The notes below the pieces were generated by a model. That model was not told where the DNA came from and ran no database searches. It worked only from the letters and a program-made list of their open reading frames with translations. Shown here one piece after another: positions 22,113 to 32,055 of a DNA stretch of 64,000 nucleotides (the stretch's first letter is position 1; each line of letters opens with the position of its first letter). The stretch comes from Oxalobacter paraformigenes (lineage in GTDB: Bacteria; Pseudomonadota; Gammaproteobacteria; Burkholderiales; Burkholderiaceae_D). The translations under genes and the position numbers were made by a program. The stretch is taken from assembly GCF_000158475.2 (NCBI RefSeq), contig NZ_KI392030.1:514755-578754 (forward strand). The letters run 5' to 3'.

Positions 22113-22304
22113 ATGAAAGCATCCGAACTGCGTTCCAAGGATCAGGCTGAATTGAAGACTGAGCTGAACGATCTTCTGAAAGCTCAATTTGGTCTGCGCA
22201 TGCAACTGGCGACCCAGCAATTGACCAATACTTCGCAGCTGAAAAAAGTGAGAAGAGATATCGCTCGGGTAAAGACTGTCATGAATTCTAAGGGTAAAGC
22301 ATAA
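22113..22304 (+). CDS. rpmC: 50S ribosomal protein L29
   Basis: L29 (63 aa) is a two-helix protein near the tunnel exit, next to L23. It begins [18 protein letters not shown] and ends with the basic helix [21 protein letters not shown] precedes the ATG; the stop overlaps the rpsQ start by one base. Confidence 0.97.
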   Translation: MKASELRSKDQAELKTELNDLLKAQFGLRMQLATQQLTNTSQLKKVRRDIARVKTVMNSKGKA

Positions 22305-22576
22305 TGAACGATCAGGAAAAGTCCGCGTTAAAACGCACTCTGATTGGCAAGGTTGTGTCGGACAAGATGGACAAAACGGTTTCCGTTTTGATCGAACGTC
22401 GGGTGAAACATCCGTTATACGGAAAAATTGTTCGTCGTTCCAAAAAATATCTGGCGCATGACGAAGCCAATCAGGCAAAAATTGGCGATACCGTTGAAAT
22501 TCAGGAAGGTCGTCCAATTTCTAAAAACAAGTCTTGGGTTCTCACCAAAGTTATCCAGGTCGCCCAAATTGTATAA
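22304..22576 (+). CDS. rpsQ: 30S ribosomal protein S17
   Basis: S17 (90 aa) is a primary 16S-rRNA-binding protein with an OB fold. The motif [16 protein letters not shown] is diagnostic, followed by [19 protein letters not shown]. It closes the S10 cluster and is followed by the largest gap before the spc cluster (179 bases). Confidence 0.97.
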   Translation: MNDQEKSALKRTLIGKVVSDKMDKTVSVLIERRVKHPLYGKIVRRSKKYLAHDEANQAKIGDTVEIQEGRPISKNKSWVLTKVIQVAQIV

Positions 22577-22580
22577 AAAG

Positions 22581-22607
22581 ATTGCATTTGCTTCGCGATA
22601 ATGCAAT
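22581..22607 (+). other. First hairpin in the rpsQ-rplN spacer
   Basis: ATTGCATT (22581-22588) is perfectly complementary to AATGCAAT (22600-22607), with an 11-base loop, five bases after rpsQ. No T-run follows. In E. coli this gap divides the S10 and spc operons, so a role in RNA processing or partial termination is possible. Confidence 0.4.
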
Positions 22608-22615
22608 AATGCGTG

Positions 22616-22655
22616 ACTTCGCATCATTCCGCTACTGATGGGGCTGATGCGAAGT
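22616..22655 (+). terminator. Second hairpin in the rpsQ-rplN spacer, weak terminator candidate
   Basis: ACTTCGCATCA (22616-22626) pairs perfectly with TGATGCGAAGT (22645-22655) over 18 bases, followed by TCTTTTAT. The T-rich flank suggests partial termination at the S10/spc boundary, but the long loop weakens it. No clear spc promoter was found in the remaining 100 bases. Confidence 0.45.
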
Positions 22656-22755
22656 TCTTTTATATCATGTACACCTAATCAGGCGCAGATTTGCGTCTGG
22701 CGGGACCAAGACTGATCGCCGAAGTGAATGGCGAATTAAGTTGGGAAAGAAAATT

Positions 22756-23124
22756 ATGATTCAGACTGAAAGTCGTTTAAAAGTGGCCGATAATACCGGT
22801 GCCAGAGAGGTTCTTTGCATCAAGGTGCTTGGTGGTTCCAAGCGTCGTTATGCACAGATCGGTGACATCATTAAAGTAACGGTCAAAAGTGCTGCTCCGC
22901 GTGGAAGGGTTAAAAAAGGTGAAATTTACAATGCTGTCGTCGTGCGCACCGCAAAGGGTGTCCGCCGCCAGGATGGTTCGCTGATCAAATTCGATGAAGG
23001 CGCGGCAGTGTTGCTCAATAATAAACTGGAGCCGATCGGCACCCGTATTTTTGGGCCGGTAACTCGTGAGTTGCGTACGGAAAGATTTATGAAAATCGTT
23101 TCACTTGCGCCGGAAGTATTGTAA
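22756..23124 (+). CDS. rplN: 50S ribosomal protein L14
   Basis: L14 (122 aa) forms intersubunit bridges and is the RsfS docking site. I start at [20 protein letters not shown], the universal N-terminus; a TTG 15 bases earlier would extend it without support. GGGAAAG lies upstream. First gene of the spc cluster. Confidence 0.97.
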   Translation: MIQTESRLKVADNTGAREVLCIKVLGGSKRRYAQIGDIIKVTVKSAAPRGRVKKGEIYNAVVVRTAKGVRRQDGSLIKFDEGAAVLLNNKLEPIGTRIFGPVTRELRTERFMKIVSLAPEVL

Positions 23125-23135
23125 GGGGGGGCTTT

Positions 23136-23450
23136 ATGAATAAAATACGTAAAGGCGATGAAGTGATTGTTCTGGTTGGCAAAGACAAGGGCAAGCGCGG
23201 TACTGTTCAGCAATGTATGGAGGATCGCGTTGTTGTTGGGGGTGTGAACGTCGCCAAGAAAACAACCAAGCCGAATCCCATGACAGGCGCTACAGGCGGT
23301 ATCGTCGACAAGCTGATGCCTATTCATGTTTCCAATGTTGCATTGTTCAATGCAAAAACCGGTAAGGCTGATCGCGTGGGCTTTAAAGAAGTGGATGGCA
23401 AAAAAGTCCGTGTCTTTAAATCGAATGGTGAAGTTGTTGGGGCTAAATAA
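23136..23450 (+). CDS. rplX: 50S ribosomal protein L24
   Basis: L24 (104 aa) initiates 50S assembly and contains a KOW motif ([18 protein letters not shown]) at the N-terminus. AGGGGGG precedes the ATG, 11 bases after rplN. The gene ends two bases before rplE. Confidence 0.97.
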   Translation: MNKIRKGDEVIVLVGKDKGKRGTVQQCMEDRVVVGGVNVAKKTTKPNPMTGATGGIVDKLMPIHVSNVALFNAKTGKADRVGFKEVDGKKVRVFKSNGEVVGAK

Positions 23451-23452
23451 TT

Positions 23453-23992
23453 ATGGCGCGTCTACAGGAATTATATAAGGAAAAAATTGTTCCCGATTTG
23501 ATGGCAAAATTTTCCTACAAATCTGCGATGGAAGTTCCGCGCATTACCAAAATTACCTTGAATATGGGGTTGTCGGAAGCGGTTGCGGACAAAAAAGTGA
23601 TTGATCATGCCACTAGCGACCTGGCAAAAATCGCCGGTCAAAAGCCGGTGGTGACGAAAGCGCGCAAATCTATTGCGGGTTTCAAGATCCGCGAAGGGTA
23701 TCCGATTGGTTGTATGGTGACTTTGCGTGGCGCAAGAATGTATGAGTTTCTCGACCGGCTGGTTACGATTGCTTTGCCGCGTGTGCGCGATTTTCGAGGC
23801 ATCAATGGTCGTTCTTTTGACGGCAGGGGTAACTATAATCTGGGTATTAGAGAGCAGATCATATTCCCTGAAGTTGAGTATGACAAGATTGACGCTTTGC
23901 GTGGACTGAACATCAGTATCACGACAACCGCTAAGACCGATGAGGAGTCCAAAGCACTTCTTTCCGCATTTAAATTTCCGTTTAGAAATTGA
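23453..23992 (+). CDS. rplE: 50S ribosomal protein L5
   Basis: L5 (179 aa) binds 5S rRNA and the P-site tRNA. Characteristic segments are [31 protein letters not shown] and [15 protein letters not shown]. The start lies two bases after rplX. The length is standard. Confidence 0.98.
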   Translation: MARLQELYKEKIVPDLMAKFSYKSAMEVPRITKITLNMGLSEAVADKKVIDHATSDLAKIAGQKPVVTKARKSIAGFKIREGYPIGCMVTLRGARMYEFLDRLVTIALPRVRDFRGINGRSFDGRGNYNLGIREQIIFPEVEYDKIDALRGLNISITTTAKTDEESKALLSAFKFPFRN

Positions 23993-23999
23993 GATAGCC

Positions 24000-24305
24000 A
24001 TGGCAAAACTGGCATTAATAAATCGTGAATTGAAACGCGCTGTGCTTGTTAAGAAATATGCAGGCAAACGCGCCGAGTTGAAAGCTATTATCGACGACCA
24101 GAGCAAATCCGAAGAAGAGCGTTTTGAGGCTCGTCTGAAGTTGCAATCGTTGCCTCGCAACGCCAATCCGACCCGTCAGCGCAATCGTTGCGCCTTGACC
24201 GGCAGGCCGCGCGGCACGTACCGTAAATTCGGTTTGGGTCGTACCAAACTGAGGGAATTTGCCATGAATGGTGAAATTCCGGGAATCACCAAAGCTAGCT
24301 GGTAG
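24000..24305 (+). CDS. rpsN: 30S ribosomal protein S14, zinc-free form
   Basis: S14 (101 aa) is a 30S head protein. It begins [20 protein letters not shown] and ends [12 protein letters not shown]. It lacks the CxxC pairs of the short zinc form; the single Cys in [12 protein letters not shown] is not a zinc set. The family length fixes the ATG at 24000, eight bases after rplE. Confidence 0.97.
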   Translation: MAKLALINRELKRAVLVKKYAGKRAELKAIIDDQSKSEEERFEARLKLQSLPRNANPTRQRNRCALTGRPRGTYRKFGLGRTKLREFAMNGEIPGITKASW

Positions 24306-24319
24306 CAGGAGGAATTGTT

Positions 24320-24715
24320 ATGAGTATGAGCGATCCTATCGCAGATATGCTGACTCGCATCCGAAATGCGCAGCAAGTTAAGAAGAGTTCTGTTGCTATG
24401 CCCTCTTCCAAAGTCAAAGTGGCAATCGCTACGGTCTTGAAAGACGAAGGCTATATCGATTCCTTCGATGTCAAGGAAGAAAAAGGTAAATCGCAACTGA
24501 ATATCGCACTGAAATATTATGTTGGCCGTCCTGTTATCGAGCGACTGGAACGTGTTTCGCGGCCCGGTCTTCGCATTTACAAAGGGCGTGACGAGTTGCC
24601 CAGCGTGATGAACGGATTGGGTGTGGCTATCGTTTCTACGCCAAAGGGTGTCATGACGGATCGTAAGGCGAGAGCTACGGGCGTCGGTGGCGAAGTTCTT
24701 TGCTATGTGGCCTAA
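24320..24715 (+). CDS. rpsH: 30S ribosomal protein S8
   Basis: S8 (131 aa) binds 16S rRNA helix 21 and, in E. coli, represses the spc operon at the rplE region. It begins [18 protein letters not shown] and ends with [12 protein letters not shown] perfect AGGAGG (24307-24312) precedes the ATG. Confidence 0.98.
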   Translation: MSMSDPIADMLTRIRNAQQVKKSSVAMPSSKVKVAIATVLKDEGYIDSFDVKEEKGKSQLNIALKYYVGRPVIERLERVSRPGLRIYKGRDELPSVMNGLGVAIVSTPKGVMTDRKARATGVGGEVLCYVA

Positions 24716-24725
24716 GGAGTGAAGC

Positions 24726-25259
24726 ATGTCTAGAGTTGGAAAAATGCCGATTGTTATTCCTGAAGGCACGACTGCGGCAATTGCAGACAATCAAATCACT
24801 GTAAAGGGGCCCCTGGGTTCCATGAGCAGAACGTTGAGCGATCTGGTTGTCGTCAAACAGGAAGATAAAACGTTGAAAGTGGAAGCGGCCAACGACAGCC
24901 GTGAGGCGGTTGCCATGTGGGGAACTACCCGCGCCTTGCTCAACAATATGGTTCAGGGCGTCAGCAAAGGCTTTGAAAAACGGTTGAACCTGGTTGGCGT
25001 CGGCTTTCGTGCACAGGCACAGGGCGATAAATTGAATATGTCTCTTGGTTTTTCCCATCCGGTCGTTCATGTCATGCCGGCTGGCGTCAAGTGTGAAACG
25101 CCTTCGCAGACGGAAATCGTGATCAAAGGCATGGACAAACACTTGGTTGGGCAGGTAGCGGCTGATGTGCGCGCATATCGTAGACCTGAACCTTATAAAG
25201 GCAAGGGTGTTCGTTATGTGGACGAAGTCGTTAAGATCAAAGAAACTAAGAAGAAGTAA
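24726..25259 (+). CDS. rplF: 50S ribosomal protein L6
   Basis: L6 (177 aa) lies at the base of the L7/L12 stalk near the factor-binding site. It has the N-terminal [14 protein letters not shown] and the C-terminal signature [22 protein letters not shown] precedes the ATG; the gap from rpsH is 10 bases. Confidence 0.98.
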   Translation: MSRVGKMPIVIPEGTTAAIADNQITVKGPLGSMSRTLSDLVVVKQEDKTLKVEAANDSREAVAMWGTTRALLNNMVQGVSKGFEKRLNLVGVGFRAQAQGDKLNMSLGFSHPVVHVMPAGVKCETPSQTEIVIKGMDKHLVGQVAADVRAYRRPEPYKGKGVRYVDEVVKIKETKKK

Positions 25260-25271
25260 TAGGGGCGATTG

Positions 25272-25628
25272 ATGAACAAGAAACAATCACGTTTGCGCCG
25301 CGGACGTCAGACTCGAGCCAAAATTGCTGTTTTGAAAGCAACTCGCTTGTCGGTGCATCGTACCAATTTGCATATTTATGCGAATGTTATTGGACCGGAT
25401 GCGCGGATTCTGGCTTCTTCTTCTACGCTGGAAGCCGATATTCGCCAGGAACTGGCGGGCAAAAGCGGCGGCAATGTAGCGGCTGCTTCACTTGTCGGTA
25501 AGAGGGTAGCCGAAAAGGCATTGCAGGCTGGAATTACAGAGGTTGCCTTTGATCGTTCCGGTTTTCGTTATCACGGCCGTGTCAAAGCATTGGCTGAAGC
25601 TGCTCGTGAAGCAGGTCTGAAGTTCTAA
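25272..25628 (+). CDS. rplR: 50S ribosomal protein L18
   Basis: L18 (118 aa) binds 5S rRNA with L5. It begins [18 protein letters not shown] and ends [19 protein letters not shown]. The ATG at 25272 is preferred over the TTG one codon earlier because AGGGG is well spaced. Confidence 0.97.
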   Translation: MNKKQSRLRRGRQTRAKIAVLKATRLSVHRTNLHIYANVIGPDARILASSSTLEADIRQELAGKSGGNVAAASLVGKRVAEKALQAGITEVAFDRSGFRYHGRVKALAEAAREAGLKF

Positions 25629-25638
25629 GGATATAACC

Positions 25639-26157
25639 ATGGCAAAAATGCAACAAAAGACACAAGGTGATCGGCCGGATGATGGATTGCGCGAAAAAAT
25701 GATCGCAATCAACCGGGTAACCAAAGTCGTCAAGGGCGGTCGCATTATGGGTTTCGCTGCCTTGACGGTTGTCGGTGACGGCGATGGCCGTATCGGCATG
25801 GGTAAGGGGAAGTCGAAAGAGGTTCCTATTGCGGTTCAGAAAGCGATGGAAGAAGCGCGTCGTAACATGATCAAGGTGACGTTGAAAGACGGTACTTTGC
25901 AGCATACGATCATCGGCAAGCATGGCGCTTCCAAAGTGATGCTGAACCCGGCAAAGCAAGGTACCGGCGTTATCGCAGGCGGTGCAATGCGCGCCATTTT
26001 CGACGTAATGGGAGTTACCAACGTAGTGGCCAAGTCCTTTGGTTCGAGCAATCCATACAATATGGTCAGAGCGACGTTGAATGCGCTGGCTTCGATGAAC
26101 ACTCCCGCTGATGTCGCTGCAAAACGCGGCAAATCAGTGGAAGAAATTGTTGGGTAA
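25639..26157 (+). CDS. rpsE: 30S ribosomal protein S5
   Basis: S5 (172 aa) contributes to decoding accuracy and mRNA unwinding. The double-stranded RNA-binding region reads [19 protein letters not shown], followed by [18 protein letters not shown]. The ATG is 10 bases after rplR with AAGGA upstream. Confidence 0.98.
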   Translation: MAKMQQKTQGDRPDDGLREKMIAINRVTKVVKGGRIMGFAALTVVGDGDGRIGMGKGKSKEVPIAVQKAMEEARRNMIKVTLKDGTLQHTIIGKHGASKVMLNPAKQGTGVIAGGAMRAIFDVMGVTNVVAKSFGSSNPYNMVRATLNALASMNTPADVAAKRGKSVEEIVG

Positions 26158-26168
26158 GGTGACCGGTA

Positions 26169-26348
26169 ATGTCTAATCAAATTACAGTGAAATTGGTCAG
26201 AAGTCTGATCGGAACCCGGAAATCGCACCGCGATACGGTTCGTGGGCTTGGGCTTCGTCGATTGAATTCCGTCTCCACTTTGCAGGATACCCCTGCAATT
26301 CGCGGAATGATTAAAAAAGTATCGTATCTCGTTCAAGTAGTTGCTTGA
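26169..26348 (+). CDS. rpmD: 50S ribosomal protein L30
   Basis: L30 is a short gene (59 aa) between rpsE and rplO. It reads [20 protein letters not shown], then [13 protein letters not shown], and ends [11 protein letters not shown] with TGA at 26346-26348. AAGGTG inside the rpsE end serves as ribosome-binding site. Position and motifs are diagnostic of the bacterial L30 family. Confidence 0.97.
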   Translation: MSNQITVKLVRSLIGTRKSHRDTVRGLGLRRLNSVSTLQDTPAIRGMIKKVSYLVQVVA

Positions 26349-26372
26349 TTGAGACTGCTAACAGGATAAATT

Positions 26373-26804
26373 ATGAACTTGAATAATTTGCAACCTGCTT
26401 TTGGCGCAAAACAGGCAAAACGTAGAGTTGGACGCGGTATCGGTAGCGGTTTGGGCAAAACAGCTGGCCGTGGTCACAAAGGCCAGAAATCAAGAGCGGG
26501 CGGTTTTCACAAAATCGGTTTTGAAGGCGGCCAGATGCCTTTGCAGCGCCGCTTGCCCAAACGCGGCTTTAAATCTCCGGCAGCCTTGACCCGTGCCGAA
26601 GTCCGTTTGTCCGATCTTGATAAACTGGGTGTGGAGGACATTGATCTGCTGGTATTGAAGCAGGCTGGTATCGTTTCGGGACTGGTTAAGAATGTTCGCG
26701 TTATTCTTTCCGGGGAAATCAATCGTAGCGTCAATCTGAATGGCCTTGTTGTTACCAAAGGCGCCAGAGCTGCTATTGAAAGCAAAGGCGGAAAAGTCGC
26801 TTAA
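26373..26804 (+). CDS. rplO: 50S ribosomal protein L15
   Basis: L15 (143 aa) is a late-assembly 50S protein. The glycine-rich N-terminus is classic ([20 protein letters not shown] followed by KGQKSRAGG), as is [24 protein letters not shown] precedes the ATG, 24 bases after rpmD. Confidence 0.98.
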   Translation: MNLNNLQPAFGAKQAKRRVGRGIGSGLGKTAGRGHKGQKSRAGGFHKIGFEGGQMPLQRRLPKRGFKSPAALTRAEVRLSDLDKLGVEDIDLLVLKQAGIVSGLVKNVRVILSGEINRSVNLNGLVVTKGARAAIESKGGKVA

Positions 26805-26830
26805 AGTAACACATATACAGAGGTATCCAG

Positions 26831-28165
26831 TTGGCAACGACATCTAGTTCAGCAAAAAACGCTACGGCAGGTTTCCCTTGGCGACGTCTGTTGTTTTTGC
26901 TTGGGGCATTGGTTGTATTCCGTATTGGTGCTCACATTCCTGTCCCTGGTATTGATTCTGAACAGCTGGCATTGCTGTTCAGGCAAAACCAGGGAGGTAT
27001 TCTCGGCATGTTCAACATGTTCTCGGGTGGCGCGCTTTCACGGTTTACGGTTTTCGCCTTGGGTATCATGCCCTATATCTCGGCCTCCATTATCATGCAG
27101 ATGCTGGGAATTGTTTCCCCGCAAATTGATGCCTTGAAAAAGGAAGGAGAAGCAGGCAGAAGAAAGATGACGCAATATACGCGTTATGGAACGCTTGTGC
27201 TTGCCGCTTTCCAGGGGCTTGGGATTGCTGTTGCGCTTGAATCGCAACCCGGTCTGGTTATCGATCCGGGTCTCGCTTTCCGGTTCACTGCGGTTGTCAC
27301 ACTGGTTACCGGAACCATGTTCCTGATGTGGCTGGGTGAACAGATAACGGAAAGAGGTTTGGGTAACGGCATTTCCATGATCATTTTTGCAGGTATTGCC
27401 GCAGGATTGCCGAATGCGATTGGAGGCCTTGTAGAGCTGGTACGTACCGGTTCGATGAATACGCTGACTGCGCTGATTATCTGTGTCATTGTTGCTATCG
27501 TTACTTTCCTGGTGGTTTTTATCGAGAGCGGACAGCGCAGGATACTTGTCAATTATGCCAAGCGTCAGGTGGGTAACAAGATCTATGGCGGACAAAGCAG
27601 TTTTTTGCCGTTGAAAGTGAATATGGCAGGCGTTATTCCTCCGATTTTTGCTTCATCAATCATTTTGTTTCCCGCTACCATTGCCGGGTGGTTCGCTACC
27701 GGTGCCGAGTCGGATAATGTTTTCATTCGTTTTCTGAAAGATTTATCCGCTTCTCTGGCTCCCGGTGAACCGGTTCATGCGATTCTGTATGCTGCAGCGA
27801 TTATATTTTTCTGTTTTTTCTATACGGCGCTGGTATTCAATAGCCGTGAAACGGCGGATAACCTGAAAAAAAGCGGCGCTTTTATTCCCGGTATCCGTCC
27901 TGGTGAACAAACGGCAAAATATATCGATAAAATTTTAATGAGATTGACACTTGCTGGTGCGATTTATGTTACATTAATCTGTTTACTGCCAGAATTTCTG
28001 GTGGCGCGTTGGCAAGTTCCATTTTACTTTGGCGGTACTTCCCTGCTGATTATCGTTGTGGTGACGATGGATTTCATGGCTCAGATCCAGAATTACATTA
28101 TGTCGCAGCAATATGATTCTCTGCTAAAGAAGGCAAATTTCAAGAGCAACAGTTTACCGCGTTAA
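26831..28165 (+). CDS. secY: Protein translocase subunit SecY
   Basis: SecY (444 aa) is the ten-helix channel of the Sec translocon, partner of SecE (463). It shows [11 protein letters not shown], the [20 protein letters not shown] region and [17 protein letters not shown]. No in-frame ATG exists upstream. The reading frame starts at TTG 26831 with AGAGG seven bases before it, giving MATTSSS, similar to relatives. A rare TTG start may keep SecY synthesis below that of the ribosomal proteins. Confidence 0.96.
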   Translation: MATTSSSAKNATAGFPWRRLLFLLGALVVFRIGAHIPVPGIDSEQLALLFRQNQGGILGMFNMFSGGALSRFTVFALGIMPYISASIIMQMLGIVSPQIDALKKEGEAGRRKMTQYTRYGTLVLAAFQGLGIAVALESQPGLVIDPGLAFRFTAVVTLVTGTMFLMWLGEQITERGLGNGISMIIFAGIAAGLPNAIGGLVELVRTGSMNTLTALIICVIVAIVTFLVVFIESGQRRILVNYAKRQVGNKIYGGQSSFLPLKVNMAGVIPPIFASSIILFPATIAGWFATGAESDNVFIRFLKDLSASLAPGEPVHAILYAAAIIFFCFFYTALVFNSRETADNLKKSGAFIPGIRPGEQTAKYIDKILMRLTLAGAIYVTLICLLPEFLVARWQVPFYFGGTSLLIIVVVTMDFMAQIQNYIMSQQYDSLLKKANFKSNSLPR

Positions 28166-28189
28166 TATCACATAAAAGACATTTATTTT

Positions 28190-28408
28190 ATGGCTAAAGA
28201 TGACGTTATCCAGATGCAGGGCGAGATTGTCGATAACTTGCCTAATGCGACTTTTCGCGTGAAGCTGGAAAATGGACATATGGTTCTTGGGCACATATCG
28301 GGAAAGATGCGTATGAATTACATTCGTATTCTTCCCGGTGACAAGGTAACGGTCGAGTTGACTCCTTATGATTTAAGTCGGGCTCGTATTGTTTTCAGAA
28401 CAAAATAG
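28190..28408 (+). CDS. infA: Translation initiation factor IF-1
   Basis: IF-1 (72 aa) occupies the 30S A site during initiation. The OB-fold sequence [20 protein letters not shown] and [20 protein letters not shown] are diagnostic. Its location between secY and rpmJ is the betaproteobacterial arrangement; in E. coli infA lies elsewhere. No strong ribosome-binding site is visible. Confidence 0.97.
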   Translation: MAKDDVIQMQGEIVDNLPNATFRVKLENGHMVLGHISGKMRMNYIRILPGDKVTVELTPYDLSRARIVFRTK

Positions 28409-28442
28409 CTGAATTCAATATTTTGTTAAAAAGAGGGTAAAA

Positions 28443-28556
28443 ATGAAGGTTCAGGCATCAGTCAAGCGGATCTGCCGCAACTGCAAAATCATTAAAAGAA
28501 AGGGCGTGGTACGAGTTATTTGTACCGAAGCACGCCACAAACAAAGACAAGGTTAA
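28443..28556 (+). CDS. rpmJ: 50S ribosomal protein L36, zinc-binding form
   Basis: This short gene (37 aa) reads [20 protein letters not shown], then [17 protein letters not shown]. Cys11, Cys14, Cys27 and His32 form the zinc site of the C+ type. AGAGGG lies seven bases before the ATG. It sits between infA and rpsM, as expected. Confidence 0.97.
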   Translation: MKVQASVKRICRNCKIIKRKGVVRVICTEARHKQRQG

Positions 28557-28581
28557 TTAACGTCAATTTAGGACAGAACGA

Positions 28582-28947
28582 ATGGCACGTATTGCAGGGG
28601 TAAATATTCCCAACCATCAACACATTGTCATTGGCCTGACGGCTATCTACGGTATTGGACGACCGCGTGCAGAGGATATCTGCGCAGCAACCGGAGTCGC
28701 CCCTACCAAGAAAGTCAAGGATCTGGATGACAGCGAACTTGAAAAACTCCGCGAAGAAATCGATAAGTTCGTTATCGAAGGCGATTTGCGTCGCGAAGTT
28801 TCCATGAGCATCAAGCGATTGATGGATTTGGGTTGTTATCGTGGTTTGCGTCATCGCAGGGGCTTGCCTGTCAGGGGCCAACGTACACGTACAAATGCGC
28901 GAACCAGAAAAGGTCCACGTAAGGCCGCTCAATCATTGAAGAAATAA
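28582..28947 (+). CDS. rpsM: 30S ribosomal protein S13
   Basis: S13 (121 aa) contacts tRNA and the 50S subunit from the 30S head. It begins [20 protein letters not shown] and has [20 protein letters not shown] near the C-terminus. First gene of the alpha cluster; AGGACAG precedes the ATG. Confidence 0.98.
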   Translation: MARIAGVNIPNHQHIVIGLTAIYGIGRPRAEDICAATGVAPTKKVKDLDDSELEKLREEIDKFVIEGDLRREVSMSIKRLMDLGCYRGLRHRRGLPVRGQRTRTNARTRKGPRKAAQSLKK

Positions 28948-28992
28948 TGCAAACACAGGTTGTTTGAATAGTAGACGGATCGAGGAAATTTT

Positions 28993-29394
28993 ATGGCAAA
29001 AGCATCGAATAGTGCAGCAGCTCGCGTGCGCAAGAAGGTGAAGAGAAACATTGCAGAAGGTGTTGCACATGTGCATGCTTCTTTTAACAATACCATCATT
29101 ACCATTACTGACCGCCAGGGCAATGCGTTGACTTGGGCAACATCGGGGGGCGCAGGTTTCAAAGGCTCGCGCAAATCCACTCCATTTGCCGCACAGGTAG
29201 CCGCAGAAGCTGCCGGAAAAGTGGCGATCGAATATGGCATCAAGAATCTGGAAGTCAAAATCAAGGGGCCGGGACCGGGTCGCGAATCCGCTGTCCGCGC
29301 TCTGAACGGTTTGGGCATTCGCATTACGCAGATCCAGGACATTACGCCGATTCCACATAATGGCTGTCGTCCCCCAAAACGTCGTCGTATTTGA
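28993..29394 (+). CDS. rpsK: 30S ribosomal protein S11
   Basis: S11 (133 aa) lies on the 30S platform by the mRNA exit. Signature segments are [19 protein letters not shown] and [20 protein letters not shown], ending in the basic [19 protein letters not shown] precedes the ATG. The 89 bases after it contain two short hairpins (ATACC/GGTAT at 29420-29435 and CGCCT/AGGCG at 29442-29457). Confidence 0.98.
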   Translation: MAKASNSAAARVRKKVKRNIAEGVAHVHASFNNTIITITDRQGNALTWATSGGAGFKGSRKSTPFAAQVAAEAAGKVAIEYGIKNLEVKIKGPGPGRESAVRALNGLGIRITQIQDITPIPHNGCRPPKRRRI

Positions 29395-29483
29395 TTTGCA
29401 GAAAATGAAGACCACTGTTATACCGCATGTGGTATGACTTGCGCCTGATTTGAGGCGTCAATTAACGGATAAAAGGAAATATT

Positions 29484-30107
29484 GTGGCACGTTATATCGG
29501 ACCAAAAGCTAAGCTTTCCCGTCGTGAAGGCACCGACTTATTTCTCAAGAGCGCGAGACGTTCTCTTGATTCAAAATGCAAACTGGATGTCAAACCCGGC
29601 CAGCACGGCATGAAATCGGGTGCGCGTACTTCTGATTACGGTAATCAGTTACGTGAAAAACAAAAAGTCAAGCGCATGTACGGCATTCTGGAAAAACAGT
29701 TCCGCCGTTATTTCGCTGAGGCGGAACGCAGAAAGGGCAATACGGGTGATAACCTGATGCAACTCTTGGAAAGCCGTCTCGACAATGTCGTTTATCGTAT
29801 GGGATTCGGTTCTACCCGTGCTGAAAGCCGCCAACTTGTCAGCCATCAGGCGCTGATGGTCAATGGCAAGGTCGTTAATATCCCGTCTTATCTGGTCAAA
29901 CCGGAAGATGTTATTACGATCCGCGAAAAAGCCAAAAAACAGAACCGTATTGTCGAATCTCTGTCTCTGGCCGAACAGATCGGTCTTGCCGACTGGGTTT
30001 CGGTAGATTCAAAAAAAATGGAAGGCGTTTTCAAACGCGTTCCGGATCGCAGCGAATTTGCAAACGATGTCAATGAATCGCTGATCATCGAATTGTATTC
30101 ACGTTAA
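29484..30107 (+). CDS. rpsD: 30S ribosomal protein S4
   Basis: S4 (207 aa) nucleates 30S assembly and, in E. coli, represses the alpha operon. The start is GTG at 29484 ([20 protein letters not shown]) with AAGGAA upstream. The S4 RNA-binding domain spans about residues 97-160 ([20 protein letters not shown]). No second, zinc-type N-terminus is present. Confidence 0.98.
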   Translation: MARYIGPKAKLSRREGTDLFLKSARRSLDSKCKLDVKPGQHGMKSGARTSDYGNQLREKQKVKRMYGILEKQFRRYFAEAERRKGNTGDNLMQLLESRLDNVVYRMGFGSTRAESRQLVSHQALMVNGKVVNIPSYLVKPEDVITIREKAKKQNRIVESLSLAEQIGLADWVSVDSKKMEGVFKRVPDRSEFANDVNESLIIELYSR

Positions 30108-30173
30108 TTCCGCATTACCAGTGCCATCAGCCTTATTGGTGTAACGAGCCAAGGGTATTGAAAAGGACATACT

Positions 30174-31151
30174 ATGCAAAACAATTTTCTCAAACCGCGC
30201 ATTATCAACGTCGAATCGCTAGGCGGCGGTCGTTCCATTGTTGAGATGGAACCGTTCGAGCGCGGTTATGGACACACGCTCGGTAATGCGTTAAGACGTG
30301 TGCTTCTGTCTTCCATGACCGGTTATGCGCCCACAGAAGTGACCATTGCCGGTGTCGTTCACGAGTATTCGACTCTGGACGGCGTTCAGGAAGATGTTGT
30401 CGATCTTCTCCTGAACCTGAAAGGGGTCGTCTTCAAGTTACACAATCGCGATGTCATTACGCTGACCCTGAAAAAATCGGGGCCAGGTATCGTCACCGCC
30501 GCCGATATTGAATTGCCGCATGACGTGGAAATTATCAACCCTGATCATGTCATTGCCAACCTGGCGGATAACGGCAAACTTGATATGCAGATCAAGGTTG
30601 AAAAAGGTCGAGGATACGTGCCGGGGAATGTGAGAAGACTTTCCGAAGATGCGAACAAGACTATCGGGCGCATTATTCTGGATGCCTCTTTTTCGCCTGT
30701 CCGCCGTGTGTCTTACGCAGTTGAATCCGCCCGCGTGGAACAACGTACCGATCTGGACAAGCTGATTATCAATATCGAAACCAATGGCGTCATTACGGCT
30801 GAAGAAGCCATTCGCCAGTCTGCCCGTATTCTGGTCGATCAGTTAAGCGTATTCGCTGCGCTCGAAGGAACGGAAACGACTTCTGAAGCATTGACGCAGG
30901 TCCCGGCAGTCGATCCTATTTTGCTGCGTCCGGTTGATGATCTGGAGTTGACAGTCCGTTCGGCAAATTGTCTGAAAGCAGAAAACATCAACTACATTGG
31001 CGATCTTATCCAGCGTAGTGAAAACGAGTTGCTGAAAACGCCGAATCTGGGCCGCAAGTCTTTGAATGAAATCAAGGAAGTACTGGCTTCCCGCGGGTTG
31101 ACCCTGGGAATGCGTCTGGACAACTGGCCGCCTGCAGGATTCGAAAAATAA
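30174..31151 (+). CDS. rpoA: DNA-directed RNA polymerase subunit alpha
   Basis: RpoA (325 aa) dimerises to scaffold the polymerase. The N-terminal domain (residues 1-235) includes [20 protein letters not shown]. The C-terminal domain (about 250-325) has [20 protein letters not shown] and the [19 protein letters not shown] helix that contacts UP elements and activators. AAGGAC precedes the ATG. Confidence 0.99.
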   Translation: MQNNFLKPRIINVESLGGGRSIVEMEPFERGYGHTLGNALRRVLLSSMTGYAPTEVTIAGVVHEYSTLDGVQEDVVDLLLNLKGVVFKLHNRDVITLTLKKSGPGIVTAADIELPHDVEIINPDHVIANLADNGKLDMQIKVEKGRGYVPGNVRRLSEDANKTIGRIILDASFSPVRRVSYAVESARVEQRTDLDKLIINIETNGVITAEEAIRQSARILVDQLSVFAALEGTETTSEALTQVPAVDPILLRPVDDLELTVRSANCLKAENINYIGDLIQRSENELLKTPNLGRKSLNEIKEVLASRGLTLGMRLDNWPPAGFEK

Positions 31152-31227
31152 TTTTTTAACGACATTACCGGCCCGCAGTTTTGACTGATAGAAGAGCCGG
31201 ATTGACAAGATTTATAAGGAAACTATC

Positions 31228-31617
31228 ATGCGTCATCGTCATGGTTTGAGAAAACTGAACCGTACATCGTCTCATCGTCTTGCAATGCTTCGCAATATGA
31301 CAGTCTCTCTGTTGCGTCATGAAGCGATCAAGACGACTCTGCCGAAAGCCAAGGAATTGCGTCGTGTTGTCGAACCGATTATCACCTTGGGCAAAACCGA
31401 TACCGTGGCAAACAAGCGGCTGGCCTTTAACAGGCTGCGCGATCGGGAAATTGTGGTGAAACTGTTCAATGAACTGGGACCGCGATTTGCCAATCGTAAC
31501 GGTGGTTATCTTCGCATTCTGAAGATGGGCTTCCGGGCAGGCGACAACGCTCCTATGGCTTATGTTGAACTGATGGACAGACCGGAAGAAGAGAAAACGG
31601 AAGCGAATGCCAAGTAA
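31228..31617 (+). CDS. rplQ: 50S ribosomal protein L17
   Basis: L17 (129 aa) begins [20 protein letters not shown] and has a C-terminal tail rich in Glu and Lys. ATAAGGAA precedes the ATG. It is the last ribosomal gene of the cluster; an intrinsic terminator lies 22 bases later. Confidence 0.98.
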   Translation: MRHRHGLRKLNRTSSHRLAMLRNMTVSLLRHEAIKTTLPKAKELRRVVEPIITLGKTDTVANKRLAFNRLRDREIVVKLFNELGPRFANRNGGYLRILKMGFRAGDNAPMAYVELMDRPEEEKTEANAK

Positions 31618-31639
31618 AGCGGGCACGTATCCCATTATG

Positions 31640-31665
31640 AAGGCCGGAGAAATCCGGCCTTTTTT
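31640..31665 (+). terminator. Intrinsic terminator after rplQ
   Basis: AAGGCCGGA (31640-31648) pairs perfectly with TCCGGCCTT (31653-31661) across a GAAA tetraloop, followed by T to 31665. It closes the ribosomal-protein supercluster. Confidence 0.92.
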
Positions 31666-31731
31666 GTTACGGAACGGCAGAGGTTTCTCCGGCTACAATG
31701 TGAAGTATATTTACGTGTCGGAGAAGAGGGA

Positions 31732-32049
31732 ATGAAAGAACAGATTTTTATTTTTTGTACAGTCCCGGACGCGGGTACGGCCAGCACAATCGGAAAAACC
31801 ATTGTCGAGAAAAAGCTGGCTGCCTGTGTCAGCTGGGGTTCTGCAGTACATTCGGTTTACCGATGGGATGGCAGGATCGAAGAAGCTGACGAGCTGAATT
31901 TGACGATCAAAACAGTTCGCGAAAAGTATAAGGACGTAGAAGAACTGATTTTATCGCTTCATCCTTATGAATTGCCTGAAATTGTTTCTGTACCCGTTCT
32001 GGATGGTCTCGAGCCTTACCTGGAATGGATCAGGCAGGGAACTTGTTAA
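31732..32049 (+). CDS. cutA: Divalent-cation tolerance protein CutA
   Basis: CutA1 (105 aa) is a trimeric, PII-like small protein linked to copper and other metal tolerance in E. coli; its exact role is unsettled. Family motifs visible are IVEKKLAACVSW, SVYRWDGRIEEADELNLTIK and HPYELPEIVSVPV. It follows the rplQ terminator, so it probably has its own promoter. In many betaproteobacteria dsbD follows cutA; here a convergent gene does, six bases away. Confidence 0.92.
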   Translation: MKEQIFIFCTVPDAGTASTIGKTIVEKKLAACVSWGSAVHSVYRWDGRIEEADELNLTIKTVREKYKDVEELILSLHPYELPEIVSVPVLDGLEPYLEWIRQGTC

Positions 32050-32055
32050 GGAGTG

